Below are positions 1 to 8,949 of a stretch of 64,000 nucleotides of DNA, one piece after another (within the stretch, counting starts at the first letter, position 1; every line of letters begins with the position of its first letter). Below the pieces are notes generated by a model that made no database searches, was not told where the DNA came from, and was given only the letters and a program-made list of their open reading frames with translations. Source of the stretch: Oscillospiraceae bacterium. GTDB lineage: Bacteria > Bacillota > Clostridia > Oscillospirales > Oscillospiraceae. A program made the translations under genes and the position numbers. The stretch is taken from the NCBI GenBank assembly GCA_015067545.1, contig SVMG01000001.1:248001-312000 (forward strand), in the 5' to 3' direction.

Positions 1-136
1 TCATGCCAATATGTACGGGATTGTCAAAATAGGCCGCAATGGCCTCGCATCTGCCGGGATCGCCGGGCAGGAAGCAGTATCGGCCCACATCGCCCTCTTT
101 ACAGTGGATATGGTATTGCAGAGCAGTCTCTTGCAT
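1..136 (-). CDS. udp: Uridine phosphorylase, N-terminal part (runs off the window)
   Basis: Only the first 45 codons are present. They read MQETALQYHIHCKEGDVG followed by the purine/uridine phosphorylase signature LPGDPGRCEAIAAYFDNP, which is the phosphate-binding GDPxR segment of the PNP/UDP family 1 phosphorylases. The enzyme cleaves uridine to uracil and ribose-1-phosphate in the cytoplasm. The start at 136 is preceded by TAAGGAG, whose TAA is the stop codon of the upstream transporter gene, so the two are translated together. That coupling suggests the transporter imports a nucleoside. Confidence 0.85.
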   Translation of the reverse strand, partial: MQETALQYHIHCKEGDVGRYCFLPGDPGRCEAIAAYFDNPVHIGM

Positions 137-147
137 AGGAATTCTCC

Positions 148-711
148 TTAATTTTTACTTATCTTCAAAATATGTAACAGTCGTACAATAACGGGACAAC
201 ACAAAACGTTTACCAAGAATTCAGCAACAAAATTGAAGCCGATAAAGGATGTAATGACAAGCAGTGCAACATTCTCCCCCATCAAAGCCAAGTCGTTATA
301 GAAGAAGGTCACGCAACCCAGGAAGAAAATTCCGGTATTGACCACCGGGCATACAACTGCGCAAAGGATCACCGCCAGAACCGGCGCTTTCTTTGCAAGT
401 GTCTTGTAGGTCAGACCCGCAAGGAATCCGCTGAGTGCACCCTTGACCATAACGGTGATGACCGTTCCCAAAACGCTCATCTCGTAAAAGAATACTGTTC
501 CGGGCTGGGCAAGCACCACAGCACCAAAGGTTGCGCCGAGAATTGCGCCTGCTGTTGGTCCGTAAACCGCAGCTCCAATCACGATGGGCAGCAAGACGAG
601 GGATATTTCCACTGGGCCAAGTTTAATAAAACTTCCCAGAAGTTGTAACACAACGACAACTGCCATCAGTAGTGCAATGCCTACCATGCGCTTGATTTTT
701 TGATTTCTCAT
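148..711 (-). CDS. ECF-type transporter S component (substrate-binding membrane subunit)
   Basis: 187 residues with about six hydrophobic segments, a basic N-terminus, and the small-residue-rich GAAVYGPTAGAILGATFG segment near residues 45-65 that is typical of ECF S components. S components bind a vitamin or nucleobase-like substrate and dock on a shared EcfA/A'/T module, which is not in this window. The stop codon overlaps the ribosome site of uridine phosphorylase. From that I infer a nucleoside or nucleobase substrate; a vitamin is the alternative. Confidence 0.75.
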   Translation of the reverse strand: MRNQKIKRMVGIALLMAVVVVLQLLGSFIKLGPVEISLVLLPIVIGAAVYGPTAGAILGATFGAVVLAQPGTVFFYEMSVLGTVITVMVKGALSGFLAGLTYKTLAKKAPVLAVILCAVVCPVVNTGIFFLGCVTFFYNDLALMGENVALLVITSFIGFNFVAEFLVNVLCCPVIVRLLHILKISKN

Positions 712-789
712 ATGAATTTCCTCCTACTGTCCCTCCGGCTTAATCCGGATGGGATGTAATATTTATTCCACACGATAAACGTGTTAGAA

Positions 790-3471
790 TCAGTCGATTT
801 CCTCCGGCACTGCGGAGTCATCAAATTCAGACAGTGACAGCTGCCCGGTTTGACCGTTCTTCATGGCCAGCCACTGCTCCTTGGTGATCAGAATGGAGCG
901 GGGCTTGCTGCCCTGGAACGGACCAACGATGCCCTTTTCTTCCATTTCGTCCACGATCCGGGCTGCTCTTGCGTAGCCCAGCTTCAACCGCCGCTGGAGC
1001 ATGGATACAGAGGCCTGGCCGGTCTCCAGGATTACATCCACTGCAGCCGGAAGCATCTCGTCGCCGTCCAGCTCGTCCTGGTTGGGTTCCGGGTCGGACA
1101 CGGTGGCTTTGCCGTTACCGGCCTGCACCGCTTTCCGCTCGATCTCCTCCATGACGCTCTGGTCGTAATCGGTATTAAAATTCTCCTTGACGAAGGAAGT
1201 AACAGCCTCTACCTCAGGATCGCTGACGAAGCAGCCCTGGACACGCATGGGCTTACCGGCACCGATGGGAGCGAACAGCATATCTCCCTTGCCCACCAGT
1301 TTTTCCGCACCCTGAGTATCCAAAATGATCCGGGATTCCATTGCAGATGCAACTGCAAATGCAATTCTGGACGGAATGTTGGCCTTCATCAGGCCGGTGA
1401 TCACATCCGCAGAGGGACGCTGGGTGGCGATAATCAGGTGGATACCCGCTGCACGGCCCATCTGGGCAATTCGGCAGATGGATTCTTCCACTTCCTTGGC
1501 GGCGACCAACATCAGGTCAGCCAGCTCGTCGATGATGACCACCACCTGGGGCAGCTTCTGACCCTCTCCCTCGGCTTCCACGATGCCGTTGTAGGACTCC
1601 AGGTCACGGACACCGGCGTCGGACATTGCCTTGTAGCGGCGCATCATTTCCGTCACCGCCCACTGCAGAGAGCCTGCGGCCTTCTTAGGATCGGTAACGA
1701 CAGGGATCAGCAAATGCGGAATGCCGTTGTAAATGCCCAATTCCACCATCTTGGGATCGACCATGATGAGCTTGACATCCTCGGGACTTGCCTTATATAG
1801 CAAGCTGATGATGATGGAGTTCATGCACACAGACTTACCGGAACCGGTGGTACCGGCGATGAGCATATGGGGCAGCTTCGCAATATTGCCAACGATGCAA
1901 GTACCTCCAATGTCCTTGCCGACTGCAAAAGAGGACTTGGATTTTGCTCTGGCAAATTCAGGAGAGTCGATGACTTCCCGCAAAGATACATTGGTCACAG
2001 CCCGGTTAGGCACTTCGATACCAACGATGGATATCTTGCCCGGAACTGCGGCGATCCGCACGCCGGATGCACCCAAACTCAAGGCAATATCGTCAGCGCA
2101 GGTCGTCAATTTATTCAGCCGCACGCCCTTATCCAGCTCCACCTCATACCGGGTAACGCTGGGGCCGCGGGTCACATTGATGATATGCGCTTCGATCTTG
2201 AAGCTTGCCAAGGTCTCATTCAAGCGGCGGGTGTTTTCCCGCATTTCCGCAGTTGCATCCAAATTGCTGCGCATACTGGGTCTCAGCAGATCAATGGGCG
2301 GGAACCGATACTCCGGCTTCACTTCCATTTGCGCCTTGGCGATCTCCTCAGCCACCTGAGCCGCCGATTCCTGGGCATCCTTGGCGGTAACCTTAGCCTG
2401 TGCCTCCGCTACCTGCGCCACTGTTTCAGCCACCTGCGCAGCCACATCCTCCTGCGTCTTTTCAAAAGGAGTCATTTCCTCCGGAACATTCTCCACAGCG
2501 AAGGTATTGGCTGACTCCGTCCTGGCGGTTTTATCCTCCAGGATCAGCTCCACATTTGCATTTCCGGTCATGCCGTCCTTAGCAGCAGCAACAGGTGTCT
2601 GAACATCCGTATCCACCTGGTTCATGAAATCGTTGGCTTCCGGGGTAATGTCCCGCTTTACGCGTTTGGGCTTCAGGGGCTTGTCGTCCACAGGAATATC
2701 GATCTCCAGCTGCCGTTCTTCCTGCTCCTTGCGCTTATTTTCCATATACGCAATGCGCTTGTTTGCAATGTGGTTGACCACCACTGCAGCGGGCTCTTCC
2801 ACCTCAGGCTCTTCATCCTCCCAGTCAGCCCGGGGACGGTTCTGCACAGCACGGATAATACTGGGGATGGTGATCTGAAGAGACGCCAGCAGAGTCAGAA
2901 GGGCCGCAACGGCCAAAATGATCAGGCTGAACGCCTTGCCGAACAGCAAATTCAGCAGTAACGCCATACCTCCGCAGATCAGGCCGGCCGTATCGCCGGA
3001 AACACCGCCGGAAACCAGTTCTGACAGCAGTGCCATCCCCGTAGGCAGTGCATAGCTTTCATCCATGAGCATGACGATCTGGGAAATGCAGCCGCAAATC
3101 GCCACAAATACCAACAAGCAAACGCTGCGCAGGATCACAGGACGCTTGCCGCTGAAGGCATGGATGGTAAATAAGTACAACAGTGCAGGAATGGCAATGT
3201 AAAATGCCACCTGTCCGATCAGAGACATGACCAGGCTGCGCACAAATCCCAGAAATACCGCCTCAGGATTCAAAAACGCGAACAGTAACAGAAAAAAGCA
3301 TACGATGCAGATCGCAGAGGTGATCAGCCGCACTGGGATCTGCAGGGTCTCCGCAGGCGTAGTCTTGCCTGTGGTTTTCTTAATGGCATACTTTTTAGGC
3401 GCTGTGCTGACCGGCTTTGCTTTCTTGGCAGCAGCCGCCTTTTCTGCCTGAGATTGTTTCTTTTCCGCCAT
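790..3471 (-). CDS. spoIIIE: DNA translocase FtsK/SpoIIIE
   Basis: 893 residues. Four or more membrane segments occupy about residues 48-200, followed by a charged, Ala/Glu/Gln-rich linker (about 230-400), then the RecA-like motor with Walker A GTTGSGKS near residue 541 and Walker B VVIIDELADL. The C-terminal 65 residues form the winged-helix gamma domain (SMLQRRLKLGYARAARIVDEM) that reads KOPS/SRS sequences. It pumps DNA through the division or sporulation septum. A UppP-like gene and tepA follow upstream on the same strand; tepA near spoIIIE is also seen in Bacillus. Confidence 0.95.
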   Translation of the reverse strand: MAEKKQSQAEKAAAAKKAKPVSTAPKKYAIKKTTGKTTPAETLQIPVRLITSAICIVCFFLLLFAFLNPEAVFLGFVRSLVMSLIGQVAFYIAIPALLYLFTIHAFSGKRPVILRSVCLLVFVAICGCISQIVMLMDESYALPTGMALLSELVSGGVSGDTAGLICGGMALLLNLLFGKAFSLIILAVAALLTLLASLQITIPSIIRAVQNRPRADWEDEEPEVEEPAAVVVNHIANKRIAYMENKRKEQEERQLEIDIPVDDKPLKPKRVKRDITPEANDFMNQVDTDVQTPVAAAKDGMTGNANVELILEDKTARTESANTFAVENVPEEMTPFEKTQEDVAAQVAETVAQVAEAQAKVTAKDAQESAAQVAEEIAKAQMEVKPEYRFPPIDLLRPSMRSNLDATAEMRENTRRLNETLASFKIEAHIINVTRGPSVTRYEVELDKGVRLNKLTTCADDIALSLGASGVRIAAVPGKISIVGIEVPNRAVTNVSLREVIDSPEFARAKSKSSFAVGKDIGGTCIVGNIAKLPHMLIAGTTGSGKSVCMNSIIISLLYKASPEDVKLIMVDPKMVELGIYNGIPHLLIPVVTDPKKAAGSLQWAVTEMMRRYKAMSDAGVRDLESYNGIVEAEGEGQKLPQVVVIIDELADLMLVAAKEVEESICRIAQMGRAAGIHLIIATQRPSADVITGLMKANIPSRIAFAVASAMESRIILDTQGAEKLVGKGDMLFAPIGAGKPMRVQGCFVSDPEVEAVTSFVKENFNTDYDQSVMEEIERKAVQAGNGKATVSDPEPNQDELDGDEMLPAAVDVILETGQASVSMLQRRLKLGYARAARIVDEMEEKGIVGPFQGSKPRSILITKEQWLAMKNGQTGQLSLSEFDDSAVPEEID

Positions 3472-3489
3472 ATACTACCTCCTGTACGA

Positions 3490-4323
3490 TCATCCGATGA
3501 GATAAAGAATAAAGGTTACCATTGCAAGGCCCCAGTTGTAATAGGAAAGGCTTTCATAGCCATCCTTTACAGCCAGAAAACGCATCAGGCGAATGCCGGC
3601 CAGACCTGCACCAAAGGCTGCGGCACAGGCCATCAACCACACGATTAGCGATGGCCCTGTTTGGGATGTACCTGCGAAAATCAGCATACCCAAATTGCCG
3701 ATACAAAGGGCTGCAAGGGCCGGGATTGCTAATAAATACACAAATTCCAAGCTGAATTGCCTGTCTGCACCACGCATACTGGCAATAGCTGTAAGCGCGC
3801 CTACCCTGGAAAATCCGGGAACTGCCCCCAGTACGCCGCCCAGGCCGATCAATGTGGCATCCAAAGGCGACAGGGAACGTGCATCCTTATTGGCCCGGCT
3901 CATATAATGCGGCAGAAACAGGACAATGCCACTGAGTACCGTCAGGATCGCCAGAACCCACAATTCGTTCACATATTGACTGAGCCAGGGTGCAAGCAGG
4001 CAGGACAGGCTCACAGGTACTGCCGCAATACGCAGCAGACGCAGCTGCATAAGGCTGACAACATCCGGCTGACGTGTGCGTTTCCGCCTTGGCTGTCCGG
4101 CGATCTTGCGTTCCGCAGACAGCTTGCCGATGCTTGCATAATAGGACACAATGACCGCTGCCAATGCGCCAAGATGCACTGCAATGGACAGGCCATAGCC
4201 TGCGTTCTCCACCCCAGTCAGCTTGCGAAAAACTTCCTGATGAACCAAAGGAGATGCGGGCAGGAATTCAAAGAGGCCGCCCAAAGCGCCGTATACAAGG
4301 CCCAGCAACCAGTTCCAATCCAT
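3490..4323 (-). CDS. UppP/BacA-like undecaprenyl-diphosphate phosphatase, divergent
   Basis: 277 residues, about eight membrane segments, arranged like BacA/UppP, which recycles undecaprenyl diphosphate for cell-wall synthesis at the membrane. The two signature regions are present but altered. Near residues 18-28 the protein has EFLPASPLVHQ where UppP normally has an E-F-L-P-(V/I)-S-S-x-G-H type motif. Near residue 170 it has PGFSRVGA in place of the usual PG-x-SRSGA. The catalytic Glu and Arg are retained. It ends 18 bp before spoIIIE begins and probably shares its transcript. It may be a paralogue with changed specificity. Confidence 0.75.
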   Translation of the reverse strand: MDWNWLLGLVYGALGGLFEFLPASPLVHQEVFRKLTGVENAGYGLSIAVHLGALAAVIVSYYASIGKLSAERKIAGQPRRKRTRQPDVVSLMQLRLLRIAAVPVSLSCLLAPWLSQYVNELWVLAILTVLSGIVLFLPHYMSRANKDARSLSPLDATLIGLGGVLGAVPGFSRVGALTAIASMRGADRQFSLEFVYLLAIPALAALCIGNLGMLIFAGTSQTGPSLIVWLMACAAAFGAGLAGIRLMRFLAVKDGYESLSYYNWGLAMVTFILYLIG

Positions 4324-4405
4324 ACCTGCACTCCCCCTTTTACATAAGATTACACTCTATTGTAACACAGTTCCAATAAAATTTCCACCCTTACTTCAAA
4401 AAAAG

Positions 4406-5098
4406 TTAGTGCTTTTGGCTATCCTTTTTGTATTTTGCGATCATTCGGTGCAGCGCTGCCAGTGCATCATTGAGTCCACCCAGCTTATCGATCAGTCCGG
4501 ATGCGACTGCTTCCTTACCGTAGAGGATCGTGCCCACATCTGTGGCCATTTCTCCGGTTGCCATCATATAATGCTCAAATTCTGCTTTGGATATCTTGGA
4601 ATTGGCCGTGACAAAATCCGCGATCTGCTCCTGAATGCGCTGGAAATAACGAAAGGTCTGAGGTGCACCCACTACAAGGCCCGTCATACGCACCGGGTGA
4701 ACTGTCATACTGGCCGTGGGTGTAATGAATGACTTTTTCGTGCATACGGCCAAGGGAATGCCAATGGAGTGACCACCGCCCAGCACCAGGGAAACAGTGG
4801 GCTTTTTCATGCCGGCGATCATTTCCGCAATGGCCAGTCCGGCTTCAATATCACCGCCAACGGTATTCAGAAGCAGCAAAAGGCCGTCGATATCGTCACT
4901 TTCCTCGATTCCGGCAAGCAGGGGCAGAACATGCTCGTATTTTGTAGTCTTACAGTTTTCCGGCAGGACTTGATGGCCTTCCACCTGGCCGATAATGGTC
5001 AGGGTATAGATCTTGCCATCTTTGGATTTTGTAACATCCGAGCCAAGCTCGACGATCTGTTCCTGCTCCAGATCCTGTTGTTCATTCTTGTTTTTCAT
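4406..5098 (-). CDS. tepA: TepA-type translocation-enhancing ClpP-family serine protease
   Basis: 230 residues. The ClpP/crotonase fold is indicated by LLLLNTVGGDIEAGLAIAEMI, by the nucleophile segment GGGHSIGIPLA (Ser in GHS) and by TASMTVHPVRMTG, matching the TepA/YmfB branch. In Bacillus, TepA helps protein translocation and signal-peptide turnover. The start at 5098 is chosen because AGGAGG lies just upstream; an in-frame extension to 5188 lacks a ribosome site. The adjoining uppP-like and spoIIIE genes are on the same strand. Confidence 0.85.
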   Translation of the reverse strand: MKNKNEQQDLEQEQIVELGSDVTKSKDGKIYTLTIIGQVEGHQVLPENCKTTKYEHVLPLLAGIEESDDIDGLLLLLNTVGGDIEAGLAIAEMIAGMKKPTVSLVLGGGHSIGIPLAVCTKKSFITPTASMTVHPVRMTGLVVGAPQTFRYFQRIQEQIADFVTANSKISKAEFEHYMMATGEMATDVGTILYGKEAVASGLIDKLGGLNDALAALHRMIAKYKKDSQKH

Positions 5099-5158
5099 AA
5101 ATTCCCTCCTGTGGTTTTTTAATAGGATAACCGCATTGAGGGAAATCAAACAAAAAAG

Positions 5159-5186
5159 GTGCTGCCGCATAACAAAGCAACAGCAC
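5159..5186 (-). terminator. Rho-independent terminator upstream of tepA
   Basis: Read leftward, a 10-bp stem GTGCTGTTGC / GCGGCAGCAC closes an 8-nt loop and is followed by a run of T. It would stop transcripts coming from the hsdR fragment before tepA. Confidence 0.6.
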
Positions 5187-5240
5187 ATTATCCTGTTTAA
5201 GCACGATATTTACAGATTCCTTTGCTGCATTCAGATCGGT

Positions 5241-5495
5241 TCAAATCCCCTGACCTTCCACGGCGGTAATATTTCCGCCGGCATCGTCTTTCTTGGCCTC
5301 GATAATGCCAACGGGTGTACCTTCAACAAACAGAGCATAGTCTACAAGGCCGGTGCTGGTGGGGAATTCACGCACCGCAACGCCCAATCCCGCTAAGAGA
5401 TTGAGTTTGCTCATATCCTGGATAATCCATCCAGATTGCACCAATTTATTATCAATGACTTCTCTAGCTTTCTGCTCTGGTGTCATATTGATCAC
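5241..5495 (-). pseudogene. Truncated type I restriction enzyme R subunit (HSDR_N fragment)
   Basis: 84 residues that match only the extreme N-terminus of HsdR: EQKAREVIDNKLVQSGW, then a nuclease-like VREFPTSTGLVDYALFVEG and the GIIEAKKDD segment carrying the E-x-K of the PD-(D/E)xK site. A full HsdR is about 800-1100 residues and continues into a DEAD-box motor; here the reading frame stops right after ITAVEGQ. No hsdM or hsdS is nearby. I read it as a relic of a lost restriction system. A free-standing expressed nuclease domain is less likely. Confidence 0.75.
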
Positions 5496-5566
5496 TCCTC
5501 AAAACGATATGCTATACTAACTCATAACTAATCTAATATTATTTTTTCTGTCAAAAATCAATCTCA

Positions 5567-5711
5567 GCAGCCCGATCGCCGGCGGGATCGACGGAAATAG
5601 GGAGAAACAGTTACAAACAGACGAAAACGGCACTAAGAATAACAAAAAAGCCCCTCGCTTTCCAAACTCATTGGAAATCAAGGGGTTTTATTGGTTTCAT
5701 CGAGGCTCGGC
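5567..5711. repeat. 145-bp dispersed repeat, copy 1
   Basis: Aligns without a gap to 12197-12341. The left third is nearly identical (a palindromic core CGATCGCCGGCGGGATCG followed by ACGGAAAT), the middle has drifted, and the right third is again highly similar. It fills most of the 245-bp gap between the hsdR fragment and the acyltransferase gene. Confidence 0.8.
5651..5685. terminator. Bidirectional terminator-like hairpin inside repeat copy 1
   Basis: CCCCTCGCTTTCC pairs imperfectly with GGAAATCAAGGGG around a 9-nt loop. T runs follow on the right (TTTTA) and, read leftward, on the left (CTTTTTTG). It is placed to end the leftward lipid operon after the acyltransferase gene. Confidence 0.6.
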
Positions 5712-5740
5712 AGTTTCTATGGGTAAATAGCGTACAATGC

Positions 5741-6451
5741 TCAGCGATACATAACTACCTCATGCTCTGGCAATGCGTCCGCCAGGTCCGTAACTTCCTG
5801 CATCAAGTATTCGCAGATTCTGCGCCGTTCTATATCAAACTCCGCTGACGGAGCATAGCGAATAGGTTTTCCCAAACACAAGGTCTTCAATTTGGGTGCA
5901 ATGTACATGGGAACAAAGGATAATTCCCTGCCGCTTTTCTTATAATACAGCTTTGCAACATCAATAAATCTGTCTTGGAAGTCATAGATGATATGATTGT
6001 GCTTTATATCATACTCCGGATAAATGACTACACTTCTTCCTTCTTCCAAGCACTTTATTGTCTTTTTAAAGGTCAATAAAATTCGTGAATCGTGGTATAC
6101 GCCAATCGTTCTGGCATTATTGAAAATGCAGACGGACAGCGGCGCGATGATGTAAGATAGCAGCTTATAGAACGGGCGGCACCATTTGGGTTTCCGACTC
6201 CAAAAATCCCGGTAGGCATACTGCGGCACATCCTTTAAGTGCATCATTTCACCGGCACACCAGATGTAAGGCTCACCTGGCACATATAATTCTCCCACAA
6301 TGGGACCATTCATCTGACAGTGGTTGCCCACAATGATTACAGGTTCATCAGGAAGATTACCCTCCCCTACTACCTTGATTTTAGGATAAAACGACTTAAC
6401 CAGATATCGGGTAAAGGCAAAAACGCCATAACCCTTCTTTTTTTCTTTCAT
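5741..6451 (-). CDS. Divergent PlsC-family 1-acylglycerol-3-phosphate acyltransferase
   Basis: 236 residues. IIVGNHCQMNGP near residue 40 is in the place of the NHxxxxD catalytic motif, and VVIYPEYD near residue 145 in the place of the FPEG motif, so the catalytic Asp is not in its usual position (Gly instead). It would transfer acyl groups to lysophosphatidate or a related acceptor at the inner membrane face. It is the last gene of a six-gene lipid cluster that includes diacylglycerol kinase. Activity may be altered; the family assignment is moderately sure. Confidence 0.7.
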   Translation of the reverse strand: MKEKKKGYGVFAFTRYLVKSFYPKIKVVGEGNLPDEPVIIVGNHCQMNGPIVGELYVPGEPYIWCAGEMMHLKDVPQYAYRDFWSRKPKWCRPFYKLLSYIIAPLSVCIFNNARTIGVYHDSRILLTFKKTIKCLEEGRSVVIYPEYDIKHNHIIYDFQDRFIDVAKLYYKKSGRELSFVPMYIAPKLKTLCLGKPIRYAPSAEFDIERRRICEYLMQEVTDLADALPEHEVVMYR

Positions 6452-6470
6452 ATGTCCGCTCCTCCCACGA

Positions 6471-7319
6471 TTACCTTACCGCCGCCTTGGCGGTGTAACC
6501 GGTTACATCCAGAATGGTTTCGCCGTCAATCTGTAAAGGCGTGGGCCGATCAAATCTTACAGTGATCTCTTTCCCTGTATGTAACGCCACCATATTTTTA
6601 TGCTTAACATGCGTGCCTTTGAAGATACTGGGAAAGACGCACAGAGTACGAAGTTTGCCGGCTCCATGGAATAACATCACAGATAGTTCCCCGGAAGTGC
6701 GATCCTGACCAGGCGTGGGAATCATTCCCCCACCGTAAAACTTACCGTGCATAGTCGGTGCGATCCACACTTTTTTGTAAGTATATTCTTTCCCATCCAC
6801 TGTTACCGTGGCGTTTCTCGGTGCAAAGTAAAGCAGCAGCCCTTTGATTGCGATCCCGGTATAATTGACCTTCTTGCCGGGTATCTTCCGAAGCTCATCG
6901 CCTACCTGGCAGCAGTAGCCGTCGATACCGAAGCCTACACCGTTGATAAATCGGTAGTGTTTTCCGTTGACATCCACGCTAGGTAAGTTTCTTAAATACT
7001 GTGTGACCACAATAGGATTTCCCACTGTTCCAAATTCCCTGGCGAAGTCGTTGCCAGATCCTGCTGGAAAGTACAGAATCTCCTGCGTTATTTCAATGTT
7101 ATTTGTGTCGTTAATGAACCGATTCAGCGTTCCATCACCGCCCACGATCACCAAGTAATCCCCTTTTTCCATGCCAGATAGAAATGCCGCGTAGTTAGTG
7201 ATCCGGGTCATATCGTAGTATTCCAGATCTTCATCCAGAATCATTTGCAGCAGTTTTGCATCTTCCTCCGCCTTGCCGTTTCCGGCCATAGGATTATAGA
7301 TAACATATCCCTTTGCCAT
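6471..7319 (-). CDS. Diacylglycerol/lipid kinase (DagK family)
   Basis: 282 residues. The N-terminal YNPMAGNGKA and the catalytic VIVGGDGTLNRF near residue 60, followed by FPAGSGNDFA, are the DAGK catalytic domain signatures shared by DgkB and YegS. It phosphorylates diacylglycerol to phosphatidate, recycling lipid from polar head-group transfer. It is 20 bp upstream of the acyltransferase and 23 bp downstream of the glycosyltransferase, so it is cotranscribed in a lipid operon. Confidence 0.88.
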   Translation of the reverse strand: MAKGYVIYNPMAGNGKAEEDAKLLQMILDEDLEYYDMTRITNYAAFLSGMEKGDYLVIVGGDGTLNRFINDTNNIEITQEILYFPAGSGNDFAREFGTVGNPIVVTQYLRNLPSVDVNGKHYRFINGVGFGIDGYCCQVGDELRKIPGKKVNYTGIAIKGLLLYFAPRNATVTVDGKEYTYKKVWIAPTMHGKFYGGGMIPTPGQDRTSGELSVMLFHGAGKLRTLCVFPSIFKGTHVKHKNMVALHTGKEITVRFDRPTPLQIDGETILDVTGYTAKAAVR

Positions 7320-7342
7320 ACTCTCTCTCTTTTCTGTATTGA

Positions 7343-8455
7343 TTATTCATCATCTTGCATGGTCCTGCAGATTCGCTGCGCTGCATTGGCATGGGGCAAC
7401 TTTTGTAGTGCCTGCTCCATTTGAGACAGCCCCGCCTTATCTTTCAGCAAGTCTAAGCAAAGCCGCGCCAAATCTTCCGTGCTGTCAGCCGTTGCAGCGC
7501 CACCCAGGAAGACGAAATAGTTCAGGTTGTATTCCTCACACCCGGCAACCGCGTCAATGAAGACCATGGGCAGATTTTTCACAGCCGCCTCCGTGGTACT
7601 GAGTCCTCCCGGTTTGGTCAGGTACAGATCGGCGCTGTCCATGAAAAGGCTGATATTCTTTTGGAAACCGTGGATGTGGATATATGGCTTATCCCCATAT
7701 TCCGCCGACAGTTCCTTGTACAGTTTTTCGTTGGTACCGCAAATGATGGACAGCTCCATGGTTTCATCCATCCTCGCACTCAGAAGTTCTGTCAGTTTTC
7801 TCAGTGGACCGCAACCCATACTGCCGCACATCATCAGCAGATGCATATGCTCAGGATCGATACCGAGAATCTGCTTTGCCTCTGCCTTATCACGTTTCTC
7901 ATAGAATTCCTTGCGCACCGGAATACCGCTGAGAATTATCTTCTCCGGCGGCACACCTTGTTCCGTAAATTCGTCTTTTAAGGACTCTGCCGGAATGAAA
8001 TATCGGTCCAGCATACTCTTCGCAGTTCCGGGACTACAAGTATAATCCGTCCCCACAAACGCTGTTTTCAGCGTCATACTAAATTCCTTCATGGTTTGAC
8101 GCAGCAAAAGGCCGGAAAAAACATGGGTACATATCACCGTATCATATTTACCTTGCTGAATATAGGCGCACAAACGCTCTGTGCCACCGGTCAGCAACTT
8201 ATAAACAGCAGCATCATCGGCAAGCATACCCGGGTGCTTTTCCGCAAAGCCGTAACCGGCGTCAAACAATTTAGGAGCGCGACGATACATAGCGGTATGT
8301 CCCCAAGACATAAATTTCGATAGTTTATCAGAGGAAAAGTTCAGGGAATCTGCAATATCACAGGGATGTCCCTCAGACAGAAATGCCTCTTGAATTGCTT
8401 CCGCGCAGGCATTGTGTCCGCCGCCTGTATTACAACTTAATATCAGTACACGCAT
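7343..8455 (-). CDS. MGDG-synthase/UgtP-like diacylglycerol glycosyltransferase
   Basis: 370 residues. It starts MRVLILSCNTGGGHNACAEA, the glycine-rich loop of the MGDG_synth N-terminal domain, and has a GT28-type C-terminal half with the nucleotide-sugar loop LTKPGGLSTTEA near residue 285. Such enzymes add sugar to diacylglycerol to make membrane glycolipids or anchors. The start at 8455 is the one that gives this motif; the open frame runs upstream to 8611 but without a matching start context. It overlaps the preceding gene by 13 bp. Confidence 0.82.
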   Translation of the reverse strand: MRVLILSCNTGGGHNACAEAIQEAFLSEGHPCDIADSLNFSSDKLSKFMSWGHTAMYRRAPKLFDAGYGFAEKHPGMLADDAAVYKLLTGGTERLCAYIQQGKYDTVICTHVFSGLLLRQTMKEFSMTLKTAFVGTDYTCSPGTAKSMLDRYFIPAESLKDEFTEQGVPPEKIILSGIPVRKEFYEKRDKAEAKQILGIDPEHMHLLMMCGSMGCGPLRKLTELLSARMDETMELSIICGTNEKLYKELSAEYGDKPYIHIHGFQKNISLFMDSADLYLTKPGGLSTTEAAVKNLPMVFIDAVAGCEEYNLNYFVFLGGAATADSTEDLARLCLDLLKDKAGLSQMEQALQKLPHANAAQRICRTMQDDE

Positions 8456-8937
8456 ACTGCTCCTTCTTTCATTTTCTTCTTTACAAAAAGTTTCTGTTGC
8501 AGGCGAATCAATCGGGGTCTGTTGTACCTTTGGATCAGGATGAATGGGATATTCAGAAGCACGATATGGATCACCGTTACGGTTACACCACCGATCCCGG
8601 GCCATATCCACAGGCAGCGAAAACCGGCAATACTCACCGCTATATGGACTGTTTCTGCCACACAGGTCTCCTGAATCATCACCGGCAGGCTCTGCCCATA
8701 GTCACCGGACAGGCTTTTGGGGGGCATTAAGCCGGGCAAAATGCGGCTCATATCCAGCACTTTCTTGTGCCATTTGCGGATTCCCAGTTTTTCATAAACT
8801 GTGCCGTTTTTCTCAAACGGAAAACTGCGAAACAATCCTTTTTCCGGCTGTATCCATCTCTTGGGAATGATCCTTCCAACAAAAAATCCGACAGCCCCTG
8901 TCAACGCCAAATAGATGGCGCATTTCAGCAGTTTCAT
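8443..8937 (-). CDS. CrtO-like membrane acyltransferase-family protein
   Basis: 164 residues with an N-terminal membrane segment (residues 4-22), the segment PFEKNGTVYEKLGIRKWHKKVLDMSRI and further hydrophobic helices at about 100-135. This layout resembles glycosyl-4,4'-diaponeurosporenoate acyltransferase (CrtO) family proteins that many non-carotenoid Firmicutes also carry. In this operon it is more likely to act on a glycolipid or phospholipid than on a carotenoid (inference). It overlaps the glycosyltransferase start. Confidence 0.55.
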   Translation of the reverse strand: MKLLKCAIYLALTGAVGFFVGRIIPKRWIQPEKGLFRSFPFEKNGTVYEKLGIRKWHKKVLDMSRILPGLMPPKSLSGDYGQSLPVMIQETCVAETVHIAVSIAGFRCLWIWPGIGGVTVTVIHIVLLNIPFILIQRYNRPRLIRLQQKLFVKKKMKEGAVCVY

Positions 8938-8949
8938 CTTTCTCTCCCG

